Shown here: positions 32,625-45,007 of the stretch, one piece after another | How the letters are laid out: every line of letters starts with the position of its first letter | Position numbering within the stretch: position 1 is the first letter of the stretch | DNA from: Dugong dugon | Lineage: Eukaryota; Chordata; Mammalia; Sirenia; Dugongidae | Assembly (NCBI GenBank): GCA_030035585.1 | Contig: CM057468.1 | Span: 60,198,145 to 60,262,144 of the forward strand | Direction of reading: 5' to 3' | Length of the DNA: 64,000 nt | Translations under genes and position numbers: made by a program | Notes under the pieces: model-generated | What the model was told of the DNA's origin: nothing | Database searches by the model: none | The model's input: only the letters and a program-made list of their open reading frames with translations

Positions 32625-35600
32625 ATTTGATTGTGTTTTAGGTGAAAGTTTACAGCACAAATTAGTTTTTCATTCAAAAATGTATATACAGATTGTTTTG
32701 TAACACTGGTTTCAGTCTCCGCGATGTGTCAGCATTCTCCCCCCTTCCCTTTCCACCTGGATTTTCCATGGCTATTCATACAGTTTTGCTGTCCCTTCCC
32801 GCCTTCCCATCTTTGCTTTTGGGCAGGTGTTGCCCATTTTATCCTGTATACTTGATTGGATTAGAGGCACGTTCCTCACGTGTGTTATCGTTTGTTTTAT
32901 AGGCCTGTCTAATATTTGGCTGAAAGGTGGACTTCAGGACAGATTTCAGTTTTCAGTTAGCAGGGTGTCCGGGAGCCACAGTCTCGGGGGTTCTTCTAGT
33001 CTCTGTCAGACCAAGCCTAGTCTTCTTTTGTGAATTTGAATTTTTATCTATGTTCTTCTCCCACTCTGTCTGGGTTCTATTGTGATACCTGCCAGAGCAG
33101 TCAGTAATAGTAGCAGGGCACCATCTAGTTCTTCTGGGCTCAAGATGGTGGAGGCTGTGGTTCCCATGGTCCGTTAGTCTTTTGGACTAATATTTTCCTT
33201 GTATCTTTGGTTTTCTTCATTCTCCTTGCTCTGAACGTGCTGGGACTAATGGATGTATTTTAGATTGGTGCTCGCAAGCTTTTAAGATCCCAGATGCTAC
33301 TCACCAAAGTAGGATGTAGAACATTTTCTTTATGAACTATGTATGCTAATTGACCTACATGTCCCCAAGACCATGGTCTCTAGCCCTCACCCCCAGTAAT
33401 TTGGTCCCTCAAGGGATTTGGATGTGTCTAGGAAGCTTCTATGGCTTTGCCTTAGTCAAATTGTGCTGACTTCCCCTATATTGTCTGTTGTCTTTCTGTT
33501 TACCAATGTTAAAACATGTCCACTATTTAGTTAGTGATTTCCCCTGCCCAAAACTCCCCTCCCTCGTAACCATCAAAGATTGCTTTTTCCTATGTGTAAA
33601 CCTTTTCTTGGGTTTTTATAATAGTGATCTCATACAATATTTGTCCTTCTGTGATTGACTTATTTCACTCAGAATAATGCCCTCCAGATTCATCCATGTT
33701 GTGAGATGATTCATCATTGTTTTTTATCATTATGTAGTATTCAATTGTGTGTATGTACCATAATTTGTTTATCCATTCATCTTTTGACGGGCACTCAGGT
33801 TGTTTCCATCTTTTTGCTATTGTGAATAGTGCAGCAATGAACATGGGTGTGCAGGTATCTATTCATGTGACAGCTCTTATTTCTCTAGGATATATTCCTA
33901 GAAGTGAGATTTCTGGATCATATGATATTCCTAGTTTTTTTAGGAGGCACCATATCGTTTTCCATATTAGTTGTACCATTTTACATTCCCACCAGCAGTG
34001 CATAAGAGTTCCAATCTCCCTGCAAGCTCTCCAACATTTGTTATTTTCTGTTTTTCTTTTCTTTTTTTAGTGCCAGTGATGTCGAGGTGAGATGGTATCT
34101 CATTGTAGTTTTGATTTGCATTTCTCTAATTGCTAGTGATCATGAGCATTTGCTCATGTGTCTGTTAGCTGCCTGAAAGTCTTCTTTGGTGAAGTATCTG
34201 TTCATATACTTTGCCCATTTTTTAATTAGATTATTGGTGTTTTGTTATTGAGGTGTTGAAGTATGCTGTAGATTTTAGAGATTAGACCATTGTCAGATAT
34301 GTCATAGCCAAAATTTATTTCCCAGTTTGTAAGTTCTCTTTTTACTCCTTTGGTGAAGTCTTCTGATAAACATAAACATTTACTTTTTAGGAGCTCCCAG
34401 TTATCTAGTTTATCTTCTAGTGTTTGTGCATTGTTAGTTATGGTTTGTATTGTACTTATGCAATGTATTAGGACTCCTAGTGTTGTCTCTATTTTTTGTT
34501 CCATGATCTTTACCATTTTTGGTTTTATATTTAGGTCTTTGATCCATTTTGAGTTAGTTTTTGTGTATGGTGTGAGATAACGGTCCTGTTTCATTATTTT
34601 GCCAGTATCATTTGTTAAATAGACTGTCTTTTCCCCATTTAATGGGCTTTGGTCCTTTGTCAAAGATCAGCCGGCCATAGGTGGATGAATTTACCTCTGG
34701 GTTCTCGATTTTGTTACATTGGTCAATGTGTCTGTCATTGTACCAGTACTAGGCTGTTTTGACTACCATGGCTGTAATGTAGGTTCTGAGATCAGGTAGT
34801 GTGGGACCTCCTACTTTGTTCTTTTTCTTCAGTAGTGCTTTACTTATCTGGGGCTTTTTCCTTTCCATATAAAGTTTGTGATTAACTTTTCTGTCTCGTT
34901 AAAGAATACTGTCGGTATTTGGATAAGGACTGCATTATATCTGTAGATCACTTTGGGTAGAATTGACATTTTCACAACGTTGAGTTGTCCTATCCATGAG
35001 CATGGTATGTTTTTCCATTTATGTAGGTCTCTTTTGATTTCTTGCAAAAGTATTTTGTAGTTTTCTTTGTATAGGTCTTTTATGTCCCTGGTTAGGTTTA
35101 TTCCTAAGTATTTCATCTTTTAAGGGACTATTATAAATGGTATTGTTTTCCTAATTTCCTTTTCAGAGTTCTCTTTATTGGTGTATAGGAATGCAACCGA
35201 TTTTTGCATCTTGATCTTGTATTATGTTACTCTACTGAATCTTTCTATTAGCTCCAGTAGATTTCTTGCAGAATCTTTGGGGTTCTTTATGTATAGGATC
35301 ATATCATCTGCGAATAGGGATAGTTTTACTTCTGTCTTTCCAATTTAGATGCCCTTTATTTCTTTTTCTTGCATTATTGCTCTAGCTAAGACCTCCAGCA
35401 CAATGTTAAATTAGAGTGATGATAAAGGGCATCCTTGTTTTGTTGCCATTCTCAGAGGGAATATTTTCGGCCTCTCTCTGTTGAGAATGATATTGGCTGT
35501 AGGTTTTATACTGATGCCCTTGATTATATTGAAGAATTTCCCTCCTATTTCTATTTTATTGAGAGTTTTTATGAAGAATATGTGTCGGACTTTATCAAAT

Positions 35601-35990
35601 GCCTTTTCTGAGTCTTTGAGATGATAGTGTGATTCTTTCTTTGTTTTATTTATGTAGTAGATTCTGGTGCGTTTTCTAATGTTGAACCATCTTTTTATAC
35701 CTGGTATGAATGCCTCTTGGTCTGGTGTATTATTATTATATAAGATGCTGTATTCTGTTGGCTAGAATTTTGTTGAGAATTTTTGCATCTATATTCATGA
35801 GAGATATTGGTCTGTAATTTTCTTTTTGTGATGTCTTTTCCTGGCTTTGGTATCAGCATTATGCTGGCTTCATAGAATGAAATCAGGAGTATTCCTTCCT
35901 CTTCTATGCTTTGAAATAGTTTGAGTAGTATCAATAGGAGCCCTTCTCTGAATGTTGGGTAGAATTCTCCAGTAAAGCCAAGAAATTGTC
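32625..35990 (-). mobile_element. L1, 5'-truncated, 3' UTR plus ORF2 C-terminal two-thirds
   Basis: The + strand starts 'gattgtgttttaggtgaaag', the complement of the L1 3' end, runs through the 3' UTR ('ctctagtctctgtcagacca' type blocks near 33000) and then ORF2 up to about 35990, where the L1 stops inside the reverse-transcriptase region. About 3.37 kb. No convincing target duplication was found. Confidence 0.9.
33660..35990 (-). pseudogene. L1 ORF2 remnant (reverse transcriptase and C-terminal part)
   Basis: ORF2 protein of L1 is an endonuclease/reverse transcriptase. Here the N-terminal endonuclease is missing through 5' truncation. Minus-strand peptide blocks, in order: a degraded RT start near 35695-35934 ([20 protein letters not shown]), then [20 protein letters not shown] and [19 protein letters not shown] at 34844-35116, then KTNSKWIKDLNIKPK at 34226-34663, and a C-terminal part to about 33660. 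Several frameshifts and stops separate them. Comparison with the L1 at 43242-52099 shows the same order. It has no coding capacity now. Confidence 0.88.
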
Positions 35991-36424
35991 CTTAAACTTA
36001 GTGACCTAAACAATAACAGTTCTTGTTTATTTTTCACAGCTTCTGCTGGTCAGGAATTTGTGAAGGGATTGCTTGGTGTGTCTCTTGCAGTTGACATCAC
36101 CTAAGGCTTGATTAGGGCTGAGGACCCACTTCCAAGGCTGTCATGATGATACTGGCCATTGGCCAGGTTCCTCAGTTCCTCCTCTGATGGGTCTCTACAC
36201 TTGGTGACTTCAATGTCCTCAAAGAATGGCTTCTGGCCTCCCCTAGGGTGAAATATCCAAGAGACCAAAGGGGAACTTTAGCTTTAGAGGTCTTACAATG
36301 TAACTTCCACTATATTCTATGGGTCACACAGGACCAGTCCCAATTCAATGGGGAAGAGTCCTATACAACAGTGTGTATACCAGAAAGCATGGATCATTTT
36401 GCAAAGCTGATTCCAATACCTTTA
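35991..36424. other. Unclassified sequence, perhaps an old DNA transposon
   Basis: The words 'ctaaacaataacagttcttg' and 'cacagcttctgctggtcagg' recall a common ancient mammalian repeat that I cannot name with confidence. No gene. Confidence 0.35.
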
Positions 36425-36545
36425 TTTGTCAGATATAGAAGGTAAGGCTTAGAAGGGGATTAAGTTAATTGTCCATGGTTATGTAACTAGCAAGCCCAGA
36501 CCTGTACACAAGAATGTCTGACTTTAACATCTCTGCTATTAACAA
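36425..36545 (-). repeat. MIR fragment, minus strand
   Basis: 'ggattaagttaattgtccat', 'ggttatgtaactagcaagcc' and 'aagaatgtctgactttaac' match the complement of the MIR core. Confidence 0.6.
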
Positions 36546-37234
36546 CTAAAATAAATTGCCTATATAAGCAGATGAAGTGTGTCGGCATGCATTTCTCTCA
36601 GAAAATCACATGCAGTGAGCACAAACAGAAGAGAAGTTTCTTGGTAGAAAAATCAAGTAGTTTAAATATCAGAAAGAAGTTCAAAATGTAGGGAAGCTTA
36701 ATATTTAAAAAGTTCAAGAATTTCTGGTAAATCATATCCAGAAATGATTACATAAATTATTGTCAAATATTGTCTTTCCTACACATAGAATATATTAGTA
36801 AGTTAGTCCTATTTTTAATATAGAAATTAACAGAGGAGGAAGAGAAACTAGATGAGGGTTACAGTTATGGTTGGAATTCAACATGTACCAAAATTCCATT
36901 TCTAAAACCAGGACAATTGCTTCTATTTTTCTTTTCTCCTCTAAAGGTAAATCTTATTTTTATCTTTGGTTTCTAGTGTGTGTGCAATTAAACTATGGAT
37001 GTAGAATTCTATTTTCTTAGTATGAGTGGGGGATTTGCAGATGGATATATTGTTTTATAACACTTAGAAACAATCTAGTTTAGCATTGGTGACTGCAGTA
37101 TAAAGAATGTGATTTCTTTTTAAGTGCAGTCTCAAAAACATTTAAGAAAATATTTCATAAAATCCTGTAATTAAACCTACTATACCAAAAACAAATGATG
37201 CTCTGAAATTAATTCTATAAATTAGTGACACTAT
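36546..37234. other. Unique AT-rich sequence
   Basis: No gene or confident repeat seen. Confidence 0.5.
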
Positions 37235-37330
37235 CTTCCTCCACCAGACCATAAGCTACTTGAGGTCAGCAAATGTGTCTTTTTCCACTTTCTGCCCTCT
37301 AGCCTAAAGCACAGTGCTGATTATCCCTTA
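37235..37330 (+). repeat. L2 3' end fragment
   Basis: 'gaccataagctacttgaggt', 'cagcaaatgtgtctttttc' and 'cctaaagcacagtgctgat' follow the L2 3' end consensus. Confidence 0.55.
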
Positions 37331-37429
37331 GTGATCTGGTGCTCTGTCCTCTACCAAACTAAGGAAAGAAAAGATTCTCATAGTATATGGAATTTCCTTA
37401 ACCCCTTTTTGTAAATAGCATCTGAACTC

Positions 37430-37630
37430 CCAGAGGAGGGTTTGGATTCTAAAGCTATCACTACTTAGCCGGTGATCTTGACCAAGTTAGTTGATCTCTC
37501 TTGTTTCCCTTTCTATAAAATTAGTTTAAAAAAAATTCACTGGGTTTCAGAGGATTAAATGTGATAATGTACAGAACGTTTCTAATACAGATATCAGTAA
37601 GTGACAAATAGTGTCAATAAATGTTAACAC
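37430..37630 (+). repeat. MIR SINE
   Basis: 'gccggtgatcttgaccaagt', 'tccctttctataaaattag' and the ending 'gtgtcaataaatgttaac' mark a MIR to its 3' end. Confidence 0.65.
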
Positions 37631-37649
37631 TATAAAAATGGCACCTACT

Positions 37650-37858
37650 AAGGAGACCTGGTAGCACAATAGATAAGCACTAGGCTGCTAACCAAAAGGT
37701 CAGCGGTTTGAACCCACCAGTGGCTCTTCAGGAGAAAGACCTGGTGATCTGTTCCTGTAAAGATTATAGCCTAAGAAACCCTATGATGTAGTTCTACTCT
37801 GTCATATAGGGTTGCCATGAGTTGGAATCAACTTGACGGCACACATCAAAAACAACAG
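37650..37858 (+). mobile_element. AfroSINE (older type)
   Basis: 'aaggagacctggtagcacaa', 'aggtcagcggtttgaaccc', 'gaaagacctggtgatctgtt', 'agttggaatcaacttgacgg' then a CA/A-rich tail. Confidence 0.9.
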
Positions 37859-39979
37859 TTGCCAGGTTATTCCTCTCTGAAAATGTAGATCTATTTGAAT
37901 TTTTCTTCAATTATTTTAGTTTCAGAAACAAATGTTTTCCCATTAGGCAAGTATTTATCATTTACCTGGCCCCAGGCTGCATGAGAATAGACAGTGTCTT
38001 GTCATGACCTTTCGGAGCTTCTGATTTAATTGTGAGATATTCCTCACTCTGTACAACAAAACTTATTTGGAGATTTTTAACCCCCATTTCTTCCTATATT
38101 TCTGCACTGTTTAGTGACTTGTTTTTACCAGCAATAATTTAATTAATTGAAAAATTACTTAATGAGCAATAACAATTTGCCAGGAATTATCTTAAGTTTT
38201 AAAGATATACCAGTAAAAAATACGGCAAAAATCAAAGCCGTCGGGGAGCTTACATTCTAGTGGAGAGAGAGACAGAGTATAAAAATAAAGTAATAAAGTA
38301 TATCACATGCCACGTGGTGATAATTTAGATGTCATAAACTTTCAGGGTTGATCAAAAACAGTTAAAATAATTTACATTAAGACAACATGCCAAAAATCTA
38401 TAGTCCAGAAAGTTGCAAACTTTCCAGCAGCTTACAAAATCTTTACTATCTTAATCCTGGGTCTATAGTTCTTCAATTTTTTCTAAGATAATACCTGGGT
38501 GTCTGATTAGTTTAATTCTTGAGGGCAGGTTTCACTAAATCTCGTTTCTTTTTTGTCACCATGTCTTTTGTACATAGGAATTCTTCCTTTATGACTGCCT
38601 TACTTCCAGAGGCAATCCACTGTAAAAAGATGGTGTCCATTCACAATAGGACATTTGTGTTTCTGAGTTTGATACCCTAACCATTCCATAGGGATGATCA
38701 TAAAGTTTAGGAATTTTGTCACGAAAAGGAAGGACACATCTTCAAATGAAATCACTGTAATCACATGTCAGAGATATATGATCAAGATGGAGAATGAATG
38801 TTGTATATCATGAATAGGTTCAGAGAAGAGTGAGAAAAATGGAGCTGGCATAATAGTCTTAGGGCATTATTAATAATTCTAGAGAGGCCTTTACAGGATC
38901 AGTAGACTGTGGAGAGGTAGACAGGAAAGTACAGAGGTCTGAGTGTTTTGTGCATTAGAGAGGCTGTGTTCAGGAGAGGACTCTAAAAATAAATAATGTC
39001 TACATTTCAGTAGTTTACATTTCAGCAAGATACTACACTCCAAAATACATATAGTTTTGCCCCCACCCCCACCTATTCTAGCTTACACTGCTCGTATGTC
39101 TGTTTCTGTTAGCATTCAAATAAAGCCAAATGTAAACATAATAAGGGTTTTGTCATATAGATGCCTGTGCTCCATCTAGTGGTAGAAGGTAACTGTAGCT
39201 TTTACCATTTTCCCAGTCTGTTATTCAAATTTATTTAGTAGAATTTGCATATTGAGGACATCATGAATTAAGTTCCATATTCTTTCTAAGAAAGAGTAAT
39301 ATCCAAGCTTAACAATTTGTGTTCACCATCTTAGTTTCTCCTACTTCCAATGAGAATATTTTAATTCCTCTGCTTTATAAAATTTAGCTTACACATAGGC
39401 TAACTAATTTATCATACTAACTGGGATACTCTTGAAAGAAAAATAGATATGATTGATAATTACACTGTACAACAGATATACACCAAAACTTACTTGGGCA
39501 AATCAGAACTTGTTACCACCGTACATAAGCACCCACTCTAATTCAATGTCTAGTAATAGCCAATATTTTTAAGAATCTTGGAGAATATCAGTGGCTTCTA
39601 ATGAGAACAATTTCCATAAGTTAAATGAACAAACTATTTTTCAGCAAATAAAAATGAAAGAAAATTCAGAAATGCAATTGTAAGATAGTAGCAAAGGTTT
39701 GGACTTGTTTAAAGAGTTATTTCAGTGAATACTGATTTATATGGGTTTTTATTCCTTTAGTTTCTTTCTTTTCTTTTCTTTTTTTTTTTTTCATTCAAGG
39801 AGACAGAAACATTCTGCCAAAAAAAACCTAGCTAAGATACTTTAGGTTGCCTTATAGTTCAAATGTCAAACAAAAACAAAAATAATAAAGAATAATAAAA
39901 ACAAATAAATGAAACAAAGATAGGGTTAAAGGAAGTCATAGATGGATGAAAAACCAAGATGATTAGCTAAAAGTCAGTT
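37859..39979. other. Unique sequence with an L2-like patch
   Basis: An L2-like block lies at about 38140-38345 on the minus strand ('gagcttacattctagtggag' is diagnostic). The remaining ~1.9 kb shows a CT-rich/T-rich run at about 39755-39792 and no gene. Confidence 0.5.
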
Positions 39980-39990
39980 GTGAAATGGTA

Positions 39991-42900
39991 AGGTTGTTGT
40001 TGTTGTCGGTTCTGACTCATAGCAACCCTGTACAGAACAGAACGAAACGCTGCGCGGTCCTGCGCCATACTCACAATCATTGCTATGTTTGAGCCCATTG
40101 TTGCAACCACTGTGTCAATCCATCTCATAGAGGGTCTTCCTGTTTTTCTCTGACTCTCTACCAAGTATGATGTCTTTCTTCAAGCAAGGTCCCTCCTGAT
40201 TACATGTCCAAGGAGCACTCTGGCTATATTTCATCCAAGACAGACGTGTTCGTTCTTCTGGCAGTCCATGATACATTCAATATTCTTCACCAACACCATA
40301 ATTCAAAGGGATCAATTCTTCTGTTTTCTTTATTCATTGTCCAGTTTTTGCATGCATATCAGGTGACTGAAAATATCATGGTTTGGGTCAGGCTCACCTC
40401 AGTCCTCAAAGTGACATCTTTGTTTTTTAATACTTTAAAGAGGTCTTTTGCAGCAGATTTGTCCAATGCAATATGTCCTTTGATTTCCTGACTGCTGTTT
40501 CCATGGATGTTAATTGTAGATCCAAGTAAAATGAAATCCTTGACGATTTCAATCTTTTCTCCATTTAATATGATGTTTCTTATTGGTCCAGTTATGAGGA
40601 TTTTTGTTTTTTTTACGTTGAGGTGTAATCCATACTGAAGGCTATAGTATTTCATCTTCATCAGTAAGTGCTTCAAGTCCTCTTTGCTTTCAGCAAACAA
40701 GATTGTGTCATCTGCATATCACAAGTTATTAATGAGTCTTCCACCAATCCTGATGCCATACTCTTCTTCATGTAGTCCAGCTTCTCGCATTATTTGCTCA
40801 GCATACAGATTGAATAAGTATAGTGAAAGGATACAACCCTGATACACACCTTTCTTGATTTTAAACCATGCAGTATCCCATAGCTCTGTTCAACAAACTG
40901 CCTCTTGGCCTATGTACAGGTTCCACATGACCACAATTAAGTGTTCTGGAATTCCCATTCTTCACAATTTTATCCATAATTTGTTATGACCCACACAGTT
41001 GAATGCCTTTGCATAGTCAATAATACACAGGTAAACATCTTTCTGGTATTCTGTGCCAAGATCTATCTGACATCAGCAGTGATATCCCTCCTTCCAAGTT
41101 CTCTTCTGAATATGGCTTGAATTTCTGGCAGTTACCTGTTAATGTATTGCTGCAACTACTTTTGAATGATCTTCAGCAAAATTTTACTTGCATGTGATGT
41201 TAATGATATTGTTCGACAATTTCCACATTCTGTTGGATCATTTGTCTTTGGAATGGGCACAAGTATGAATCCCTTCCAGCGGGTTGGCCAGGTAGCTGTC
41301 TTCTAAATTTCTTGGCATAGATGAGTGAGCGCTTCAGCACTGCCTCTGTTTGCTGAAACATCTCAATTGGTATTCTGTCAATTCCTGGAGCCTTATTTTT
41401 CGCAATGCCTCCAATGCAACTTAGACTTCTTCTTTAATACTATCGGTTCTTTATCATATGCCACCTTCTGAAATGGTTGAACATTGATCAATTCTTTTTC
41501 GTACAATTACCGTGTATTTCTTCCACCTGCTTTTGGTGCTTCCTGCACCATTCAGTATTTTGCCCATAGAATCCTTCAATATTGCAACTGAAGCCTTGAA
41601 TTTTTTCTTCAGTTCTTTCAGCTTGAGAAATGATGAACGTGTTCTTTGCTTTTGATTTTCTAACTCCAGGTTTTTGCACATTTCATTATAATATTTTGCT
41701 TTGTCTTCTCGAGCTGCCCTTTGAAATCTTCTGTTCAGCTCTTTTACTTCATCATTCCTTCCATTCACTTTAGCTACTTGACGTTCAAAGGCAAGTTTCA
41801 GATTCTATTCTGACATCCATTTTGGTCTTTTCTTTTTTTCCTGTTTTTTTAATGACCTCTTGCTTTTCTTATGTATGATGCCCTTGATGTCTTCATACAA
41901 CTTATCTGGTCTTTGATCACTGGTGTTCAATGCGTCAGATCTATTCTTGAGATAGTCTCCAAATTCAGGTGGTATACAGTCAAGGTTATATTTTGGCTCT
42001 TGTGGACTTATTTTAATTTTCTTCAGCTTCAACCTGCACTTGCATTTGAGCACTCGATGGTCTGTTCCACAGTCGGCCCCTTGCCTTGCTGTGACATAGG
42101 ATATTGAGCTTTTCGATCGACTCTTTCCATAGATGTAGTTGATTTGACTCCTGTGTTTTCCATCTGGTGAGGTCCACATGTATAGCTACCATTTATGTTG
42201 GGGAAAAAAGGTATTTGCAATGAATAAGTCATTGGCCTTGCAAAATTCTATCATGGGATCTCCAGCGTTGTTTCTATCACCAAGGCCACATTTTCCAACC
42301 ACCAATCCGTCTTCTTTGTTTCCAACTTTCACATTCCAGTCACCATCTTGATTCCATGTTTGATCAATTTCAGACTGCAGAAATTGGTACAAATCTTCAG
42401 TTTCCTCGTCTTTGGCATTAGTGATTGGTGCACAAATTTGAATAATAGTCGTATTAACTGGTCTTCTTTGTAGTTGTATGGATATTATCCTAACAGTGAC
42501 AGAGTTGTACTTCAGGATAGATGTTGAAATATTCTTTTTGAAAATGAACACAATGCCAGTCCTCTTCAATATGTCATTCCTGGAATAGTAGACCGTATGA
42601 TTGCCTGATTCTAAATGGCCAATACCAGTCCATTTCAGCTCACTAATGCCTAGGATAAAGATAGATAGATATCTTTATGTATTCTATTTCATTTTTGACA
42701 ACTTCCAGTTTTCCCAGATTCATACTTCATATATACCATGTTCCGTTTTTTAATGGATGTTTGCAGCTGTTTCTTCTCATTTTCAGTCATGCCACATCAG
42801 CAAATGAAGGCCCTGAAAGCTTGACTCCCAAAGCCTTACTCCATCCACATCATTAAAGTCTACTCTACTTTGAGGAGGCAGCTCTTCCTCAGTTGTATTT

Positions 42901-43160
42901 TGAGTGCCTTCTGACCTGAGGGGCTCATCTTCCGGCACTATATCAGACAGTGTTTCACTGCTATTCATTAGGTTTTCACTGGCCAGTTTTTTCAGAAGTA
43001 GACTGCGATGTTCTTCTTCCTAGTCTGTCTTAGTCTGGAAACTCCACTGAAACCTGTCCACCAGGGTTGACCCTGCTGGTATTTGAAATTTTGGTGGCAA
43101 AGCTTCCAGTATCACAGTAACACGCAAGCCACCACAGTATGACAAACTGACAGATGCATG
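39991..43160 (-). mobile_element. RTE LINE, near full length, with TSD
   Basis: A 3,170-bp element, the length expected of a complete RTE-clade LINE. Flanking repeats are GTGAAATGGTA at 39980-39990 and GTGGAATGGTA at 43161-43171 (10 of 11). In its sense it begins 'catgcatctgtcagtttgtc', continues through a ~200-bp 5' leader, an endonuclease and a reverse transcriptase, and ends in a TTG/CAA repeat without poly-A, as RTE elements do. There is almost no 3' UTR. Only ~70 bases separate it from the L1 that follows. Confidence 0.93.
39997..42968 (-). pseudogene. RTE ORF: APE endonuclease + reverse transcriptase, broken
   Basis: The protein would nick target DNA and reverse-transcribe RTE RNA (and the SINEs that share its tail). 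Blocks in order on the minus strand: a leader peptide MNSSETLSDIVPEDEP (42783-42968); endonuclease with GDWNVKVGN and FCKANDLFIANTFF (42186-42569) and, after a frameshift, WTSPDGKHRSQIN and GTDHRVLKCKCRLKLKK (41805-42179); a linker KAKYYNEMCKNLE (41454-41768); RT with YADD intact at 40707-40718, then FAESKEDLKHLLMKMKYYS (40359-40700); and a C-terminus KTGRPSMRWIDTV (39967-40164). The endonuclease has N where the family usually has D in the QIDYI motif. Stops (one just before YADD) and frameshifts inactivate it. Confidence 0.9.
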
Positions 43161-43241
43161 GTGGAATGGTACAGTACAATACTATATTTTCAGTTTAAGT
43201 ATTTTACTTTTTTCTATACTATTTCATTATTTTTAGTTATT

Positions 43242-44284
43242 TTTTTCTTTTTATTGTGCTTTAAGTGGAAGTTTATAATTCAAGTTACTCTCTCATACAA
43301 AAATTTATACATACATTGTTTTGTGACCCTACTTGCTCTACCTGTACTCTGACAGCACATTCTTCTTTTCCACCGTGGATTTCCCACGTCCATTCAACCA
43401 GCTCCTGAACCTCTCTGCCTTCTCATCTCACCTCCAGGCAAGAGCTGCTCATATAATCTCATGTATCTACTTGAGCTAAGAAGCACACTCTTCATGAGTA
43501 TCATTTTATGTCCCATAGTCCAGTCTAATCTTTTTCTGAAGAGATGGCCTTGGGAATGGTTTTAGTTTTGGGCTAACAGAGAGCCTGGGGGCCACTTCTT
43601 CCAGGGTCCCTCCAGTTTCAATCAAACCATTCAGTCTGGTCTTTTGACTAGAATTTGAGTTATCCATCCCTCTTTTCTCCTGCATTGTCAGGGACTCTCT
43701 GTTGTATTCCCTGTCAGGGTGGTTATTGTGGTAGCCAGGCACCATCTAATTCTTCTGGTCTCAGGCTGACGAAGTCTCTGGTTTACGTGGCCCTTTCTCT
43801 CTCTTGGGCTAATACTTTCGTTGTGACCATGGTGTTCTTCATTCTCCTTTACTCCAGATGGGCTGGGACAAATTGATGCATCTTAGATGGCTGCTCACTA
43901 GCTTTTAAGACTCCAGACACCACTCACCAAAGTGGGATGCAGAACATTTTCTTAAAAAACTTCATTATGCCAATTGACCTAGATGTCCCCTGAAAGCATA
44001 GTCCCCAGACCCCTACCCTTGCTACTCTGTCCATTGACATGTTTGGTTGTATTCAGGAAATTTCTTAGCTTTGGTTTAGTCCAGTTCTGCTGACTTCCCC
44101 TGTAGTGTGTGCTGTCCTTCCCTTCACCTAGGATAATTCTTGTCTACTTTCTAGTTAGTGAATGCATCTCGCCCTCCCTCCCCAACCTCGTAACCATCAA
44201 AGAATGTTGTTTTCTGTGTTTAAACCTTTTCTTGGGTTTTTATAATAGTGGTCTAATACAATATTTGTCCTTTTGCGATTAAGT
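43242..44284 (-). other. L1 3' UTR
   Basis: About 1.04 kb. It carries the same word order as the L1 tails at 9677, 17853 and 60785: 'gctttaagtggaagtttat', 'gggactctctgttgtattcc', 'cttttaagactccagacacc', 'gctgacttcccctgtagtgt'. No coding sequence. Confidence 0.85.
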
Positions 44285-44893
44285 TCATTCAGCATAATAC
44301 CTTCCAGATTCCTCCATGTTATATTTCACAGATTCATCGTTGTTCTTTATTGTTGCATAGTATTCCACTGTGTGAATATACCATAATTTGTTTATCCATT
44401 CATCCATTGATGGACATCTAGGTTATTTCCATCTTTTTGCTATCATGAACAATGCTGCAATGAACATGAGTGTACATATATCTGTTCGTGTGATGGCTCT
44501 TATTTCTCTAGGATATATTCCAAGGAGCAGGATACCTGGATCATATGGTACTTCTATTTCTAGCTTTTTAAGGAGGTGCCAGATCAATTTCCATAGTGTT
44601 TGTACCATTCTACATTCCCACCAACAGTGTATAAGTGTTTCAGTCTCACCACAACCTCTCCAACATTTATTATTAGGTGTTTTTTGGAATAATGCTATCC
44701 TTGTTGGGGTGAGATGGTATCTCATTGTAGTTTTGATTTGCATTTCTCTAATGGCTAATGATCATGAGCATTTCCTCATGTGTCTGTTACCCACGTGAAT
44801 GTCGTCTTTGGAGAAGTGCCTATTTATATCCTTTGCCCATTTTTTAACTGGGTTGTTGGTCCTTTTATTGTTGAGGTTTTGCAGTATCTTGTA

Positions 44894-44933
44894 GATTTCT
44901 GAGATTAGATGCTGATTTCTGAGATTAGATGCT
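44894..44933. repeat. 20-bp tandem duplication inside L1 ORF2
   Basis: The unit GATTTCTGAGATTAGATGCT occurs at 44894-44913 and again at 44914-44933. The homologous place in the L1 at 60785 (near 62390) has one unit. The extra 20 bases shift the ORF2 frame. Confidence 0.93.
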
Positions 44934-45007
44934 GATCGGATTTGTCATAGCCAAAAATTTTTTCACAGTCTGTAGGTTGTCTTTTGACTCTTTTGATGAA
45001 GTCTTTT

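Noticed and set aside
41871..42107. Plus-strand ORFs over the RTE and L1 elements as genes
   Set aside because: They are complements of LINE coding sequence and share no family features.
44388..44798. 136-codon plus-strand frame, with a near-identical frame at 61867-62214, as a conserved protein
   Set aside because: Both are the antisense of the same L1 ORF2 C-terminal region, so their similarity comes from L1 homology.
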